Position numbers and translations under genes: made by a program. A stretch of 64,000 nt of DNA. Origin: Asterella californica (lineage: Eukaryota > Streptophyta > Marchantiopsida > Marchantiales > Aytoniaceae). This document shows positions 46,860-58,400 of this stretch, piece after piece (within the stretch, counting starts at the first letter, position 1; each line of letters begins with the position of its first letter). Where the stretch lies: NCBI GenBank assembly GCA_036924285.1, contig JAYKYS010000006.1, forward strand, positions 29,672,001 to 29,736,000. Reading direction: 5' to 3'. Below the pieces are notes generated by a model. It ran no database searches. It worked only from the letters and a program-made list of their open reading frames with translations, and had not been told where the DNA came from.

Positions 46860-49800
46860 AAAAGACTCAACTAACACAAGAACTTGCAAAAAGCAACATA
46901 GCAAACTCGCATTTCGACAAATCAACGCACAATTATATTTCACTTGAAAAAGAATGTATACAAAAATATTTAGCTTTTTATTTACTGAATATGAGTACAT
47001 TTTACACATTATCTATTAACTCAAACGCAGTTTTAGTATCCTTGATAGATTTCTCTACTCTAATCATCTCAATCTAGAGAGCTTTTTTTCTTTTCTTTAT
47101 TTCTTCTTTTTCTACTTTCTCTTTCTACTTTCTCTTCTCTTCTAAGGATGCTATCCAATAATCCACAAGGATTTTTCTATATTCTGATTTTTCTTTCAGA
47201 CTGTCTTATAAGAATGTTCATTCTCTCTCTTGATCTTGTTGATGATTTGCATCTAGTGACCTCCAAATTGCATTGATTAACTTAAGCATGATCTGAAACA
47301 TACTATCAAGCTGATCTTCGTTTTGTGTATACTCTTTTGGACTAACACCTCTAAGTTTCACGAATGGTCTAGGTATCATGTACCAAATCTTCATCAAGTT
47401 CTCTCGATTCTTCAACTTGTTCAAAATTTTCCTCTTTATCCAAATGCCTTCTTCGGATCTGCATTGAAAATCAAAATCCACCACATTTTCTCTGAAATAG
47501 ATCTAAACGTGATATCACAAGAGGCTCGATGTTAACTCTTGATCCAAAAATCACATTCATAGACTCAAAATAAAAACATCTAGCATTCAACTTGACTTCT
47601 AAAATGATATTAGTATTCATCTTGGCTTCATACATTCCTTCGGTTAAATTATCTTATAATTATTTGGTTTATTTATACATATCTTACCTTATCGCTCAAA
47701 ACATTTCCTCAATTTCTCACCAATGACCAGAAAAACCCCTTCTCATCTTGAAAACTGAACCGCTATGATGTTAAACTCAACCGCTTTAATCAAACATCGA
47801 CCATATTATTTTCGTCTTCTTTTTTGCTTCATAAGACAAAATTCACCTTTTGCTTCATAGAGACAAAATTCTCAAGTCATCGAGTCAAACGTAACAGCGA
47901 GTCAAACGCAACAGCCATTAAACGAATTTTCACGAATGTAAAATTTTAAATATATATATTTTTTTCTATCTTTGTTTCAATAAGAACTCGCTGAAGTCTC
48001 ATTCATGCACAGAAATTCAAAGTCGATTATGACAAAAAAGAATGTGTAATCTCATAACGTGAAGATATAACATTGAATCTAAATGTTAAATTCTAAAAAT
48101 TCTAAAAACTTACGAATGCATACGAATAATCCCCCTCAAAATCCCCACATACATGAATTACGATGCATGAACAGAATTACCAGTCTTTTATCATCGAATT
48201 TCAGTTAATGACCTGCGGGAGGAAACCATCCAGACCGAGGGGGTATCTTACACCTTAGCATTGACACCCCTTATTATACCAAAATGGTTGAAACGAGCAT
48301 GCAGAGTCTAGTGGAATAGCGCCAACAAAAGCACACATGTCACTGCGTAGTTACTTGAGATGACACTGCCAACTCCTTCCCCGTTCGCAGAGAGCTTTCT
48401 CACAATGCACTGCCTTCAAGACTTTTGGCTCGCTAGCACATGGCCCTCGCACTCTTGCAGATCGACTCCTACACCACTTCTCACAAGGGAAGAAAGTCTT
48501 CATGAACCTCACTGAAATTTGCTTACGAACAATTTCAGACCTGTGGTAATTTAACCTACTACAATGTCCTTTCATCAGGAAAATTCGACTTATTGTACGA
48601 TACACAGAAGTTTAAACTTCAAATTTAATTTCGGAAGACCTATAACTAAACGTATAACGTGCCCTATTTTCCCCCATTTCCTCATTAAGTGCTGATATCT
48701 AAAATGAACTTCCTCTGTTTCTGAGGGGCGAAGTTAATATTAAAAAATTACCTTGGGAACTAAACCCTGTTTCTCATCTCTTGCAACGACGTCAAGTCTT
48801 ACATGCAGAGGTGAACGTCAACATGCAAGACTGTCTTACCCGAAGGCAGATGAGGAGTAAACTGTGATTTCCATATGTACCGTATCTACTCTGCACTCGA
48901 TCCGCATTAACGCCGTTCGTACGAGAACTGGTCACAAACGTTCGTCCGAGGGTTTCAGTCCTCAATGTTATACTCTCCAGGCCTGCCTGTCTGGACCTGG
49001 ACATCCCGCTCGCAGAAGGATGTGTATGTCTCGCACAACAAACTCTGTCAGGGCGTTCACATTATTCTAGTTTCAGGAAGCCACGTTAACAAAAGCAGAG
49101 TGCCAATAACTAATACTTAAAAATACGGAATGGTCGGTCAGGTAGCCGCAGTCGCACACTCACTTGCGATACGCTTCTTTGCTCTATGCAGTTCGTAATT
49201 CATACTTGCTTCGGACGTATATAACACCATTCCGCGCATGAAATCCTGCCCATTCACAACTCCCAACTCTCCGCCAACATATATGCACACAAGACTACGT
49301 GACATGTTCTAAGCACGCAAGTACGTTCTCCAGACGTTATCATAGAAACCGAATAAAATCATGTGGACTCCTTGAGAAATCAACTTCCTCAAGAAGTTCC
49401 ACTCACAGTTCCCCGTACCATGTACAGAGCCTCTTAACTGCCTAGTCACTGCGAATTCTGGAACTTCCTTTAGCTACATAAAAGCTGTTCGTTTGCATGA
49501 CTATCAAAAGAAGTTGATCACCAAGCAAAGCCCCAATTCAGAAGCTATGCGGCTTCGTCATCTATCAGGTGACTTTCTACAATGCAATAGAAGCCTTATC
49601 AGCCTGGAAAAGGTATGTTTATGTCTTAGACTCTAAACTGAAGTGGAACTAAGTCAACAACTGGTGTAAAAAGCCAATTGGTGGAGGGATACTCAAGAAC
49701 TTCCACCAAATTTCCGTACACGGATGACCACTTCAAGCCCATTAGTCCTGGCTGCCTGTAACGAATTTGAGGAAGTACAGAAACAGAGGTCTAATCTCAA

Positions 49801-50343
49801 AAGCAATATGTCGGTTATACTATCTCTCTACGTATCATCTACTAATGTCGTCTCATCCGTAGATGAGAGTGTGATATCTGTCTGTCTCACCTAAAGATAT
49901 TAACGCAATCTCTTAAAACTAATGTACAAGGATCACACAGTGTCCTGTATTCAACTATACGAACAGAGACTCTCTTTTCTTTTGAAGACACTCCTGATCC
50001 AGCTTCTAAAGCTACACATCGCTCGGTCACTGTGTTCTATTAGGCATGCCGCATACATGAATGGCATAAAAGTTGTGTCTGCATACATGAAGACTGGAAG
50101 TAAAAGCGAGATTCAAAAATCATGGTTACGTTAACCATCAAACATGAGCCACAACAGTAGACAGTGGTTGCATAGACTTAACAAGAAAGCAGGTATAGAT
50201 CAGTTCTAGCTTTTTTAGCTTTGAGTCGGCGTTCAGATAGAAGTTCTTTTGCGTGCACCTCCTCCGGTACAAAAATGCTCAGACTCACTCAAGTGTCAGT
50301 GTGTCGTACAAGCGAATCTAAAGACGGATTTCATCAAAGTAAC
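46860..50343. other. Intergenic DNA, no gene recognised
   Basis: AT-rich to about 48.2 kb, then more balanced. A minus frame at 47218-47484 has a plausible amino-acid mix but no recognised family. RPL27's 3' untranslated region must lie just below 50344. Confidence 0.5.
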
Positions 50344-51190
50344 CTAAAATCTAAGCTTGGAGAAAAACCACCTGTTCTTTCCAGTCTTGAATCTGTCCTC
50401 AAGGATAGCTTTGGTTTCCTGCTCCAGACCAACAACTCGTATTAGAGAGACTATCAAGTCCACCCAGGGAGCTGTCAAGAGTATACATGGTATCCAGAAT
50501 CTTGATGTCATTAACCTTACACGAAAAGATTCAAGCGCAAGATATGACACTGGCAATCCCCAGGTGATTGTACCTTGCGGGCTTCAATCTTCTTTGAAGT
50601 TCCCTCCAACTTATCGTTGGTAACCACGCTCTTCAAATCGACGTCAAGGGTGTACCTAGAGCGTAATTCACAAAGTGAGGCTAAATTGCATATAGTCATC
50701 GCGACACACTAAGCAAATTGCAACAGCAGAGCACGCAAAGAATCATTTACAGCGAAAAAGAGATGCAAGGCCATTGTAATATAATGAACACGCCGGTTCT
50801 CGTGTACTCATGGTAAAAAGCTTCAGTGGTGATACATTCAAATCAGAGTAAACAACGCCCGCCTGCTTCACATCAGATCTCACTGACAGCGCAAGTGTCC
50901 TTAACGAAACAATTCCCGAGACAGGCTTCGAAAAAATACCTGGTGGGCATGATGTGATTGTAGTTGACGATCTTGATAAAGGCTTTCAGGCGAGACCTCT
51001 TGGCGATGGTCTTCGCAGACGCTCTCTTGATCACCTTGCGAGGGTACTTCGCAATTCCTGCGACAAGGGCGTGACCGTACGGTCTGTCCTTAGTTCCCTC
51101 CTCGAAACTCTTAACAATCACAGCCTTGCGACCAGCATACCGGCCCTGCAGAAGGACAACCACCTTGTTTGGCTTCAAAAACTTCACCAT
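50344..51190 (-). CDS. RPL27: 60S ribosomal protein L27 (eL27), three exons
   Basis: Exons on the minus strand are 50940-51190, 50574-50655 and 50344-50418 (or to 50421 if the acceptor three bases earlier is used), all GT-AG. They give 135 residues, exactly the usual plant length. The start is [20 protein letters not shown], the KOW-type fold, then [12 protein letters not shown] and [16 protein letters not shown], and the end is [16 protein letters not shown]. The protein is part of the large cytosolic ribosomal subunit. The frame extends upstream of the ATG only through a non-ATG codon. The exon-3 acceptor is the only ambiguity (an optional extra Gln). Confidence 0.95.
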
Positions 51191-51200
51191 TGTGGCCAAC

Positions 51201-51357
51201 AGTCTCGTGCTCTGCAGCAAGAACGATTAACCCCGCCCAGCAGCAGCAACAAGCAGAAACGCAGAAGGCGAGAAAAAAAGAGTCTCGTGCTGTGCAGCAA
51301 AAACGCTAAAACCCTGCCCGGCAGCAGCAACAAGCAGATTCACTAGGGGCGAAAGAA
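51201..51357 (-). repeat. 80 bp tandem duplication in the RPL27 leader
   Basis: AGTCTCGTGCT.TGCAGCAA begins at 51201 and again at 51281. Both copies hold CGCC(C/G)AGCAGCAGCAACAAG-type sequence followed by a purine-rich run. They start 11 bases upstream of the ATG, so the first lies in the leader and the second in the leader or core promoter. Confidence 0.85.
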
Positions 51358-51662
51358 AGGGAGAGTTCGCGATCACATGGCTATAGTATGCCACTTCTGT
51401 CTCAAGCCCTAACGCCACGTACTATTTCTCCACCCTAAAAGCAACGGCCCTGATCTCCTCTTTCTGGAATAATGTCTATACTGGACGGCAGCTATTTCCT
51501 AAGGGTCGCCCCGCACCACCCTTCAAGGCGGTGTTAGAACTCACGCCCACTTCGGGCCACGTAGGCTCGAATAAACACGCCACGCCCGCATCACCAATTC
51601 ACGAAGGTTTCGGAGGCTACTTTGGGTGCGTCTTGTAATCTTTGTGAAACGAATGGGGAGTC

Positions 51663-52074
51663 TAAGGGCATCTCCACCACACAGGCGCTAACTGTATATT
51701 TAGTGTTAACGTTATATCATATGATGTCTGGAAACGTAGAATTCCCCACCGCACTTACTCTAACCAAGAAAAATACCATAGTGCTCATCAAGGTTCCCGA
51801 CCGCGATAGATCATTTACTTTTACTTTCATTACAGCAATTAGTTAATTTCAACACAAGCAGCATATTGTAATTTCGGATCAAATTAACCTCAAAAAGTTT
51901 CAGGACACATCGCACAACGGCTGTATTGAATAATTTCTCAACGTATATTTTACACTACAACGCTAATGAAAATGCTAATTCATAGTCTAAGGTTGAGTTA
52001 ACGTCCCCACCGGTGGGGTATCTACCTGTTTTTTAACATTATAATAGCGTTGAAGGTCGGTGGAGATTCCCTTA
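51663..52074. mobile_element. MITE-like element of 412 bp
   Basis: The left end TAAGGGCATCTCCACC and the right end (reverse complement) TAAGGGAATCTCCACC form terminal inverted repeats of about 20 bases with few mismatches; the next 15-20 bases are also loosely inverted. GGGCATCTCC termini recur in plant MITEs. It is AT-rich and has no frame. A further copy of the terminus starts at 52076 (AGCATCTCCACCGGG), so two elements may abut. The target duplication is unclear (TAA versus TTA). Confidence 0.7.
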
Positions 52075-55000
52075 AAGCATCTCCACCGGGAAGACTGTAA
52101 TAGCCGATTTGTTGATTTGGTGTTATAGAAATTACTGTTACTCTGTTTTGTAGATGTTCCACTTATAATTTATGTTTTTATAGTCTGCTCATTTTTAGAA
52201 TAGAGGAAGGTTCTCTATCACTTTGGGAAAACTTAATACATATCAGGTTCTTCTCTTCATTATCGTAACAGCGATGTAGAGATCTAGGTTTTAAAAACTC
52301 TATTAGTATAACGTGAACATTAGATTTACCGTTGACACTCTAGTTAGAGCTTGTGCGCTGGAGATATGGTTGTATCATCGACATTGTCGCTGATTTCCGA
52401 TGGAGTTCAGATCCTATAGTCTTTCCGTTATTGTAATTTTGGACTCCATAAAAAGACCAGTCAATACGATACATTTTCTTGGACAACTAGGAAGAAATTC
52501 TGCAATCGAGGATATGAGATCCTACTGTTGTAATTTGAATTAGTTTCCATACAGTAAAGGTTGATCTAGAGCTGTAGCTCAGTATGGTACATGCCTGCAA
52601 ACGATAAGTTACCCCATATCAGTTTGAAATGATATGCATGAGACCTCTTCATGTAAATGAATCTTATTATGCATGCAACATTAACTTCTGGAGAACTTTT
52701 GTCTGCTTTCTGTTATCGGAAAAGACCTTAAGTATTATATCAAAATTCTATACGAAACAGTTCTAAAAACAAACATTTAGTTATACATGCTAAATATTAA
52801 TCGCACTTAGAGTTGGGAGGCCGTCCAGGCATAACCTATAAGTGCATACAGACGCGCTTCCAAAACTATAATTGCGAGAGGTTAGTGACAAACACATATA
52901 ATTTAAACCAAGCATAGAGTTATTACCTAACCCTTTATATATATATAGGGATATCATGTCAAATATGCATATCAAATGTCGATATTTATCGATGATGTTC
53001 TTCTTAAAAGTCGAGAGGGTTAAGTAATAAATTTGCATATTTGACTTCTCCATCAAAAGATGGGAGTGAATATGCACGCCCAATATGTATCGAAGATATA
53101 ACTATTGCTCTGAAGGAATAAAGATACATCCGTCTAACTCGAAAATCCATGTGTGCAAAGAAAAAAGCCAGAAACCTTGTAGTACTTAGATTTTCAAAAT
53201 TAATGTTTTACATTGCCCATCCCACTTTTAGTGACTGAAGATAATCTCATACACGCCCCTTCAGTAAATCGAAACATATCGCTATCATGTTCGCAGCGAG
53301 ATCGACCCATGTGTAATTATTGCACATAAAAGTGAGAGAAAGACCATAGAAAATGTTATAAAAATGAAGAATAAAACTGTGCTTTATAGAATCTTACCTT
53401 GCTTTTCTTCCGTGCGTCCAAAGACTATAGGTATATTTCCCCTCAGAATTGCATCAATGATTCAATCTCAACGCTAGTCTAATTTACTCTTGATCTTGAA
53501 TTCTCTCCTTCGGACTCTCTTTCACTTCGAAAAGTATCGGAATCACTGTCCGAGAAATTTCCGTGTCTCTAGAAATTTTCACGCGTTTTTGCTTCACCTT
53601 TGTAGTTGAGTTGTGTTTTTATATAAAACTTTCATAAAGAATGATACGAAATCTAGAACCAAATGAGTGCTGACTGAAATCCATCCATCTTCAACCAAGA
53701 AACAGATCACAAACAAGCACTGATGGTAGAAAATTAAAGGTACTTGTTCTTATTGTTAGTTTTTCCAAAATTACTGCTAAAATGAATCTTTCCAAATGGT
53801 TTGATTACTGGAGGTAGATAGCAATAAGTCCGAAATAGTTTAGTGAGAATTAGCCTATCCAGCCTTGCTAATGACCAAAAAATACCTTTATTGTTTAGTG
53901 CTCTTCAAGGGCAAGTTATGAATCAAGATATGTAGATTCTGATCATGGGATCAGACACAACTAAGCATGGACCGCACCGAACTAAACATCGAGTCGCAGT
54001 AAAGCGAATCAATAAGACTATATGCATCAAACAGGCGCACCAGATGAATTCTATACTATGTCTACCGTGAGAAACTAAGAAACCTATGTTCCTCAAAGCC
54101 GGCCTGAGTAGAGGTTAGTGAGTCCTTTTCAGCACTAGTGGCTGGGAAGTTTCGTCTCGGGAACATTGCGTCGATTGCCGGATGTGCAAGTAAGTGCGAG
54201 GGTGGTCAACTTTAAGGAAATTCCACCACGTACTGTCCGCCATTTCCATCATCTGTTGTAAAAGTAGACTAGTGTCATAAGTTTAGACTTAAACACTTGA
54301 TATATTTTGGAAACTTATCTTCACTGCAGAAACGACCAAGAAGCCAACGAGTAAGAGTTAGATAAAGATTTATCTTAACATCTTCGTACCTAATGAGCAA
54401 GAACATATGATTTACTCTTTGTCCACAAAAATCGTCCGCTGACCTTAAACATTTCAAAACATTCACCCGACTACACGCTGACTCACTTTTTTTGTTACTT
54501 GGATAATACTGAAGTATAACTCTTCAAGCGCATCGAAGGTTTTGAAGAGTTTGTCATGGAGGGTAGAAGACAGTTTGTAATGTCATCCTATCACTTTATT
54601 TCACGGATTCCAACTGACGAAAGAAAATAGAGTCCAAAAACGTGAACCATTACACAACCAGTCATCACTAAAAGTGAGGCCGTTAAGAAGAGACGAACAT
54701 TCCAAGACTTACTTGATGAACGTGAAACTCTACCATGGACCTGGACCTACTCCTACACCTAAAGAGGCCATTCGCCTGAAATTGTCTGCTGGGCGTGCTG
54801 AACAAAATTTCCTTCTAAAATGGAACCGGTGGAGCTGGACTAACTCCAGACAGAGCTCGATAAGTTCGATGTCCTGTAATGTACAGACCTTGCTTTCTCC
54901 GATGTGCGACATACCCACTAACAGTTAAGCCTATTTTACGCTGACCCTGTGGTCTCCGAAACAGTGGGTGCAGATGGCGGAGTGACAGGAACTCACAGCG

Positions 55001-56594
55001 AACCGGTGCCGTCAACGGTGAGTCACTTCTAAACGGACAAGGTTAAGCTGACATACGATATCTCAGGAATCGCCCCTCAAGGTTTCCAAGGGTCCAACTC
55101 ATCGGCCAGTGATACTCCAACGTAACAGCAAAAGAATGATAGGTCATGAGCCTAGTACATGACTAAATACCTGTTTCCTCACAAGAATGTCGCGCCACGA
55201 GGTCAACAGGATCAAAACTGCGGAAACATTGTCTCTAAAAATGGGAATAACGACCTGATCCTGTACACTTTACGGTCCCTCAGCACTCCAGCGAAGGTCA
55301 GATTCCATAACTCTCATCGCTTGCACGTCAGCTTCGTCTAGAATGCAAAGGCACAGGGTTTTGCAGTGTTGCACTACAAAACCTGTGCTGCAACTGGAGG
55401 AACTGCAACTGCAAACTGCAAACTGCAAAACAGCTGGAGGAATAGGTAAAATTATGCCATCTACCAATACTCGGCGAATAACTGCAACTCACCCTAAAAT
55501 TTAGGGTGTGCTTGAGGGCTTGAGGATTTGATCAGCACATTCCCTACTTCCGAGAGGCTATTCTTGCTGGAACTGAACTTCGGCGATGGGAAGAAAATGC
55601 GCCAACCCACACCCCTTCTTCAAGCGTCACACAGGAAAACTTCTTGCTCATCTATGTGAAACTTGAATGTGTTCTCACAAAATTGATGGCTTTGCTCTCC
55701 ATGGTCACTAGGTACAGTGACGGGTGAGGTAAACAATTCGCTACAGTGACAAAAAATGATTGAGGGGCCCGTTCAGGAGGGCCCCAAGATCAACGACTTT
55801 GCTCTGCTTGGTTACTACGTACAAGTCAGCGAGCAAAACTAGTTGCCACCATGATAAGTTTATTGAATGGGCCGCAAGGAAGGGCAAGCCATTCCACTGT
55901 ATTGTGTACAAGTCTAGTAAGAGAGGCGATCCGATAGCCTTGACCGATGCTCGATAGAAACGGCAAACGAGAAAAAAGTCATTTCTCTCCCTCTAGTACA
56001 GGTTCTCCGCTCCAGAAACTGATTTTCCCAGATCGAGACTGCAACAAAATTATTGTTTGTCTTGCACTGAACCACGAGCGTATGATTCTGCCACTTTGAT
56101 ACTCCAGACTCACGGATATCATGTAGACGTGCCATCTCCATTCAATACACTCGTTCCTGTCGTGGGATTCTTTACATCTACCTGCACAAAAGGGGTCAAT
56201 CTACCTTCGTCGTTCACATTCTAAACTTGAAGAGAGAATGTGAGAGTGGTGGAGTGAACGTCGACTTCGCTGTTCTTCGCAGTCACTTTGATCCCCCCTG
56301 GCGTCTGCAAGAGTACAATAAAATGAGTAAAGTTCGATAAGGAGTGTGAAGTCATATATCTGGTATAAGACTTCGTTCGACGTATGGCAGAGGGCTAACA
56401 TGGAATACTTGGTTGTACCTACGATAGGAGTCAGCACAACTCGAACGTGTGCTTACTAGGTACCACATCATCAGAACATGTTAACTGGCATCCGGAAGGT
56501 AGGAAGGCGATATATATTCGTCCATCATAATGGCAGATACCCGGTGATACATAGGCAGTAGCAAAAAGGGGTTCAGGAAGGCAATATACCTCTA
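52075..56594. other. Intergenic DNA, no gene recognised
   Basis: It is AT-rich to about 54.5 kb and then more balanced. The frames at 54674-54928, 55760-55957 and 56201-56437 have no recognisable domain. A hairpin lies at 55351-55388. Confidence 0.5.
55351..55388. repeat. Imperfect 17 bp hairpin
   Basis: GCACAGGGTTTTGCAGTG and CACTACAAAACCTGTGC pair with one bulge and one mismatch across a 3 base loop. A CAAACTGCAAACTGCAAA microrepeat follows at about 55420. Confidence 0.75.
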
Positions 56595-58400
56595 TCAGTT
56601 CACGAGCTTCTTTTTCCTAGCGGCTTTGCCTGTACTCCTGAGCTTTGTATTCACATGATTACCCCAAAAGTCTAAGTATATCCTTTCCACTTTCTGTTTC
56701 TGCTTCCTCTTTTGAAGCTTTGTAAGTCGGTGAACAGCGGAAGGTCGTCTTCGCGAAGAATCACTGACCTGTTGGACAGACTTGGCGATCAACTTCCGGA
56801 TCTTACGGGGTCGTGAATCCTCCTCATCACCACTGCCCACACCTTGCTGTCTCTTCTTCTTCTTTCTCTTCTTCGATTTCTTCCTCCCACCTGGAGCCGA
56901 AGCTGGAGTGCGATCAACTCGATCTGGCTCATCCATCCACTTCGGCTCAGGAACAGGCTGAGATTTGTCAATGAGTTCGGACAGTATATCCTCGTCGTGC
57001 CAGTGTACCAGCAGAGCTGTCCTGGCTTTGAGGAAAACTTTTCTCACATCTAGGATTCTGTAGGTACCCTTAGCAATATCCGAAGTAGGATCTAACGGAT
57101 CTTCGCACGAGAGGAGTTCGGGGTTGCTGCCCTTCACCCACCCTCTAACGTGCTTGGGAGCACAATAACCAGGCCTCGTACATACCACGTCAGTACGGTA
57201 GTCGTGCATCATGCTGAAATGGTTCAAAAACGAAAGCAGAAGAACCCCAAGGTCATGACCTGATCCACTCACTCCAAGGTTCTGCAGATGACTGACTACC
57301 ATATTGATCAGGCAAAAACTTCCAATTCCACCTGTGAAAAGCTCGTTCAGTTTCTTCTGCCCCAAGAAGAACTTGAGAACTAGACAGAGAGGGCGAAGAG
57401 CCTCAAAGTGCTGCACGAAGTGTCGTATTACTGGTACTCCCCTGATACCGTTTGCCACATCAAAAGAAATGTCACATGCAAGACCTGAATTGAACACCAC
57501 TTTTAAGAGTGGCACCTTGGCAAAAGGTATTTGCCTGATTTTCCGGCACTGACCTTGACGCTTCAAGTGTCGACTCAAAGCTGAAAGCCATGACCTTGTC
57601 GAGGGTTTTTGCCAGGTACCATTCTGAACGGGTGATATGACGGCCACATCAATATCACTCGACGGGAGAGCCAAACCAGTGGCTGTGGAACCAAACAAAT
57701 GGACTTCAGCACAAGGCCAAATTTCATGGACCGCTTGTCTTACATACTCCAGCGCGAGTCTCCTCATGTCTATCTGTTCAGCAGTCAGCTCGTGAGTCTC
57801 GCAAAACCTGACAATGTTCCAGTGAAGGTTGGACAATTCAGGTCCTTGACAGATCCGTAAGCTGTGGCACCACTCTCGAGTGTTACTTCCCGTGACCAGC
57901 CTTTCCATATCAATAAAACCTAAACCAGTGGTGGGTGAAGGAACACCTCTCCATTGTGGCCCCTCGTCCACTCGTACTGGAACTTCACCTGATTTTAGCG
58001 GGATCTCGTCACCATTTCTTTCTCTCTCTTGACTGCGAAGAGCAGCTCGTTTTCTTTTCTGCTGCCGAGCTTCATTCTTCTTCCTTTGCTTCAGGGGGAC
58101 AACGGCAACATGCTGATTCGACGATTCCTTATAAGCAGCAAATCGGAACACCTCTGGGCAACCTGCTTTTGAAATCGAGTTATCTTGAAGTTGCATTCTG
58201 ACGAATTCGCCACCCTTCAGTTCCTCTGCGGGGTTCGCCACGTTTAGAATCTGCACGTCGTCATCTTCATCAAGACTGATATATTGTTCTACCTCTTTCA
58301 TGCCAGGAGCAACTCGGTTCGGCGGTCTGCTGTCATCCTCGGAGTCAGAGGAGAGTGCCACAACCCAAGGAGCAGCGTCTGCGACCATCGCAACGCCCAT
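56595..58400 (-). CDS. Non-canonical poly(A) polymerase, TRF4/PAPD5 type
   Basis: A 601-residue intronless frame from an ATG at 58400. Residues 1-180 are acidic then Lys/Arg-rich and poorly conserved. The nucleotidyltransferase domain has HLFGSTATGLALPSSDIDVA (GS 237-238, Asp 249 and 251) and a third Asp in LACDISFD (about 310). The PAP-associated domain has RPLCLVLKFFLGQKKLNELF, GGIGSFCLINMVV, LLLSFLNHFSMMHDY and EDPLDPTSDIAKGTYRI. The tail is strongly basic, like a nucleolar signal. TRF4-type enzymes add short A tails that mark nuclear RNAs for the exosome. All three metal-binding Asp are present, so the enzyme should be active. Which plant TRF4-like branch it belongs to is not resolved. 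Confidence 0.92.
   Translation of the reverse strand: MGVAMVADAAPWVVALSSDSEDDSRPPNRVAPGMKEVEQYISLDEDDDVQILNVANPAEELKGGEFVRMQLQDNSISKAGCPEVFRFAAYKESSNQHVAVVPLKQRKKNEARQQKRKRAALRSQERERNGDEIPLKSGEVPVRVDEGPQWRGVPSPTTGLGFIDMERLVTGSNTREWCHSLRICQGPELSNLHWNIVRFCETHELTAEQIDMRRLALEYVRQAVHEIWPCAEVHLFGSTATGLALPSSDIDVAVISPVQNGTWQKPSTRSWLSALSRHLKRQGQCRKIRQIPFAKVPLLKVVFNSGLACDISFDVANGIRGVPVIRHFVQHFEALRPLCLVLKFFLGQKKLNELFTGGIGSFCLINMVVSHLQNLGVSGSGHDLGVLLLSFLNHFSMMHDYRTDVVCTRPGYCAPKHVRGWVKGSNPELLSCEDPLDPTSDIAKGTYRILDVRKVFLKARTALLVHWHDEDILSELIDKSQPVPEPKWMDEPDRVDRTPASAPGGRKKSKKRKKKKRQQGVGSGDEEDSRPRKIRKLIAKSVQQVSDSSRRRPSAVHRLTKLQKRKQKQKVERIYLDFWGNHVNTKLRSTGKAARKKKLVN

Noticed and set aside
46613..47077. 154-codon frame rich in Leu and Ser
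   Set aside because: It is the translation of a CT-rich tract.
52569..52640. tRNA-like start GCTGTAGCTCAGTATGGT
   Set aside because: No GTTCGAA-type T loop follows and no cloverleaf can be formed.
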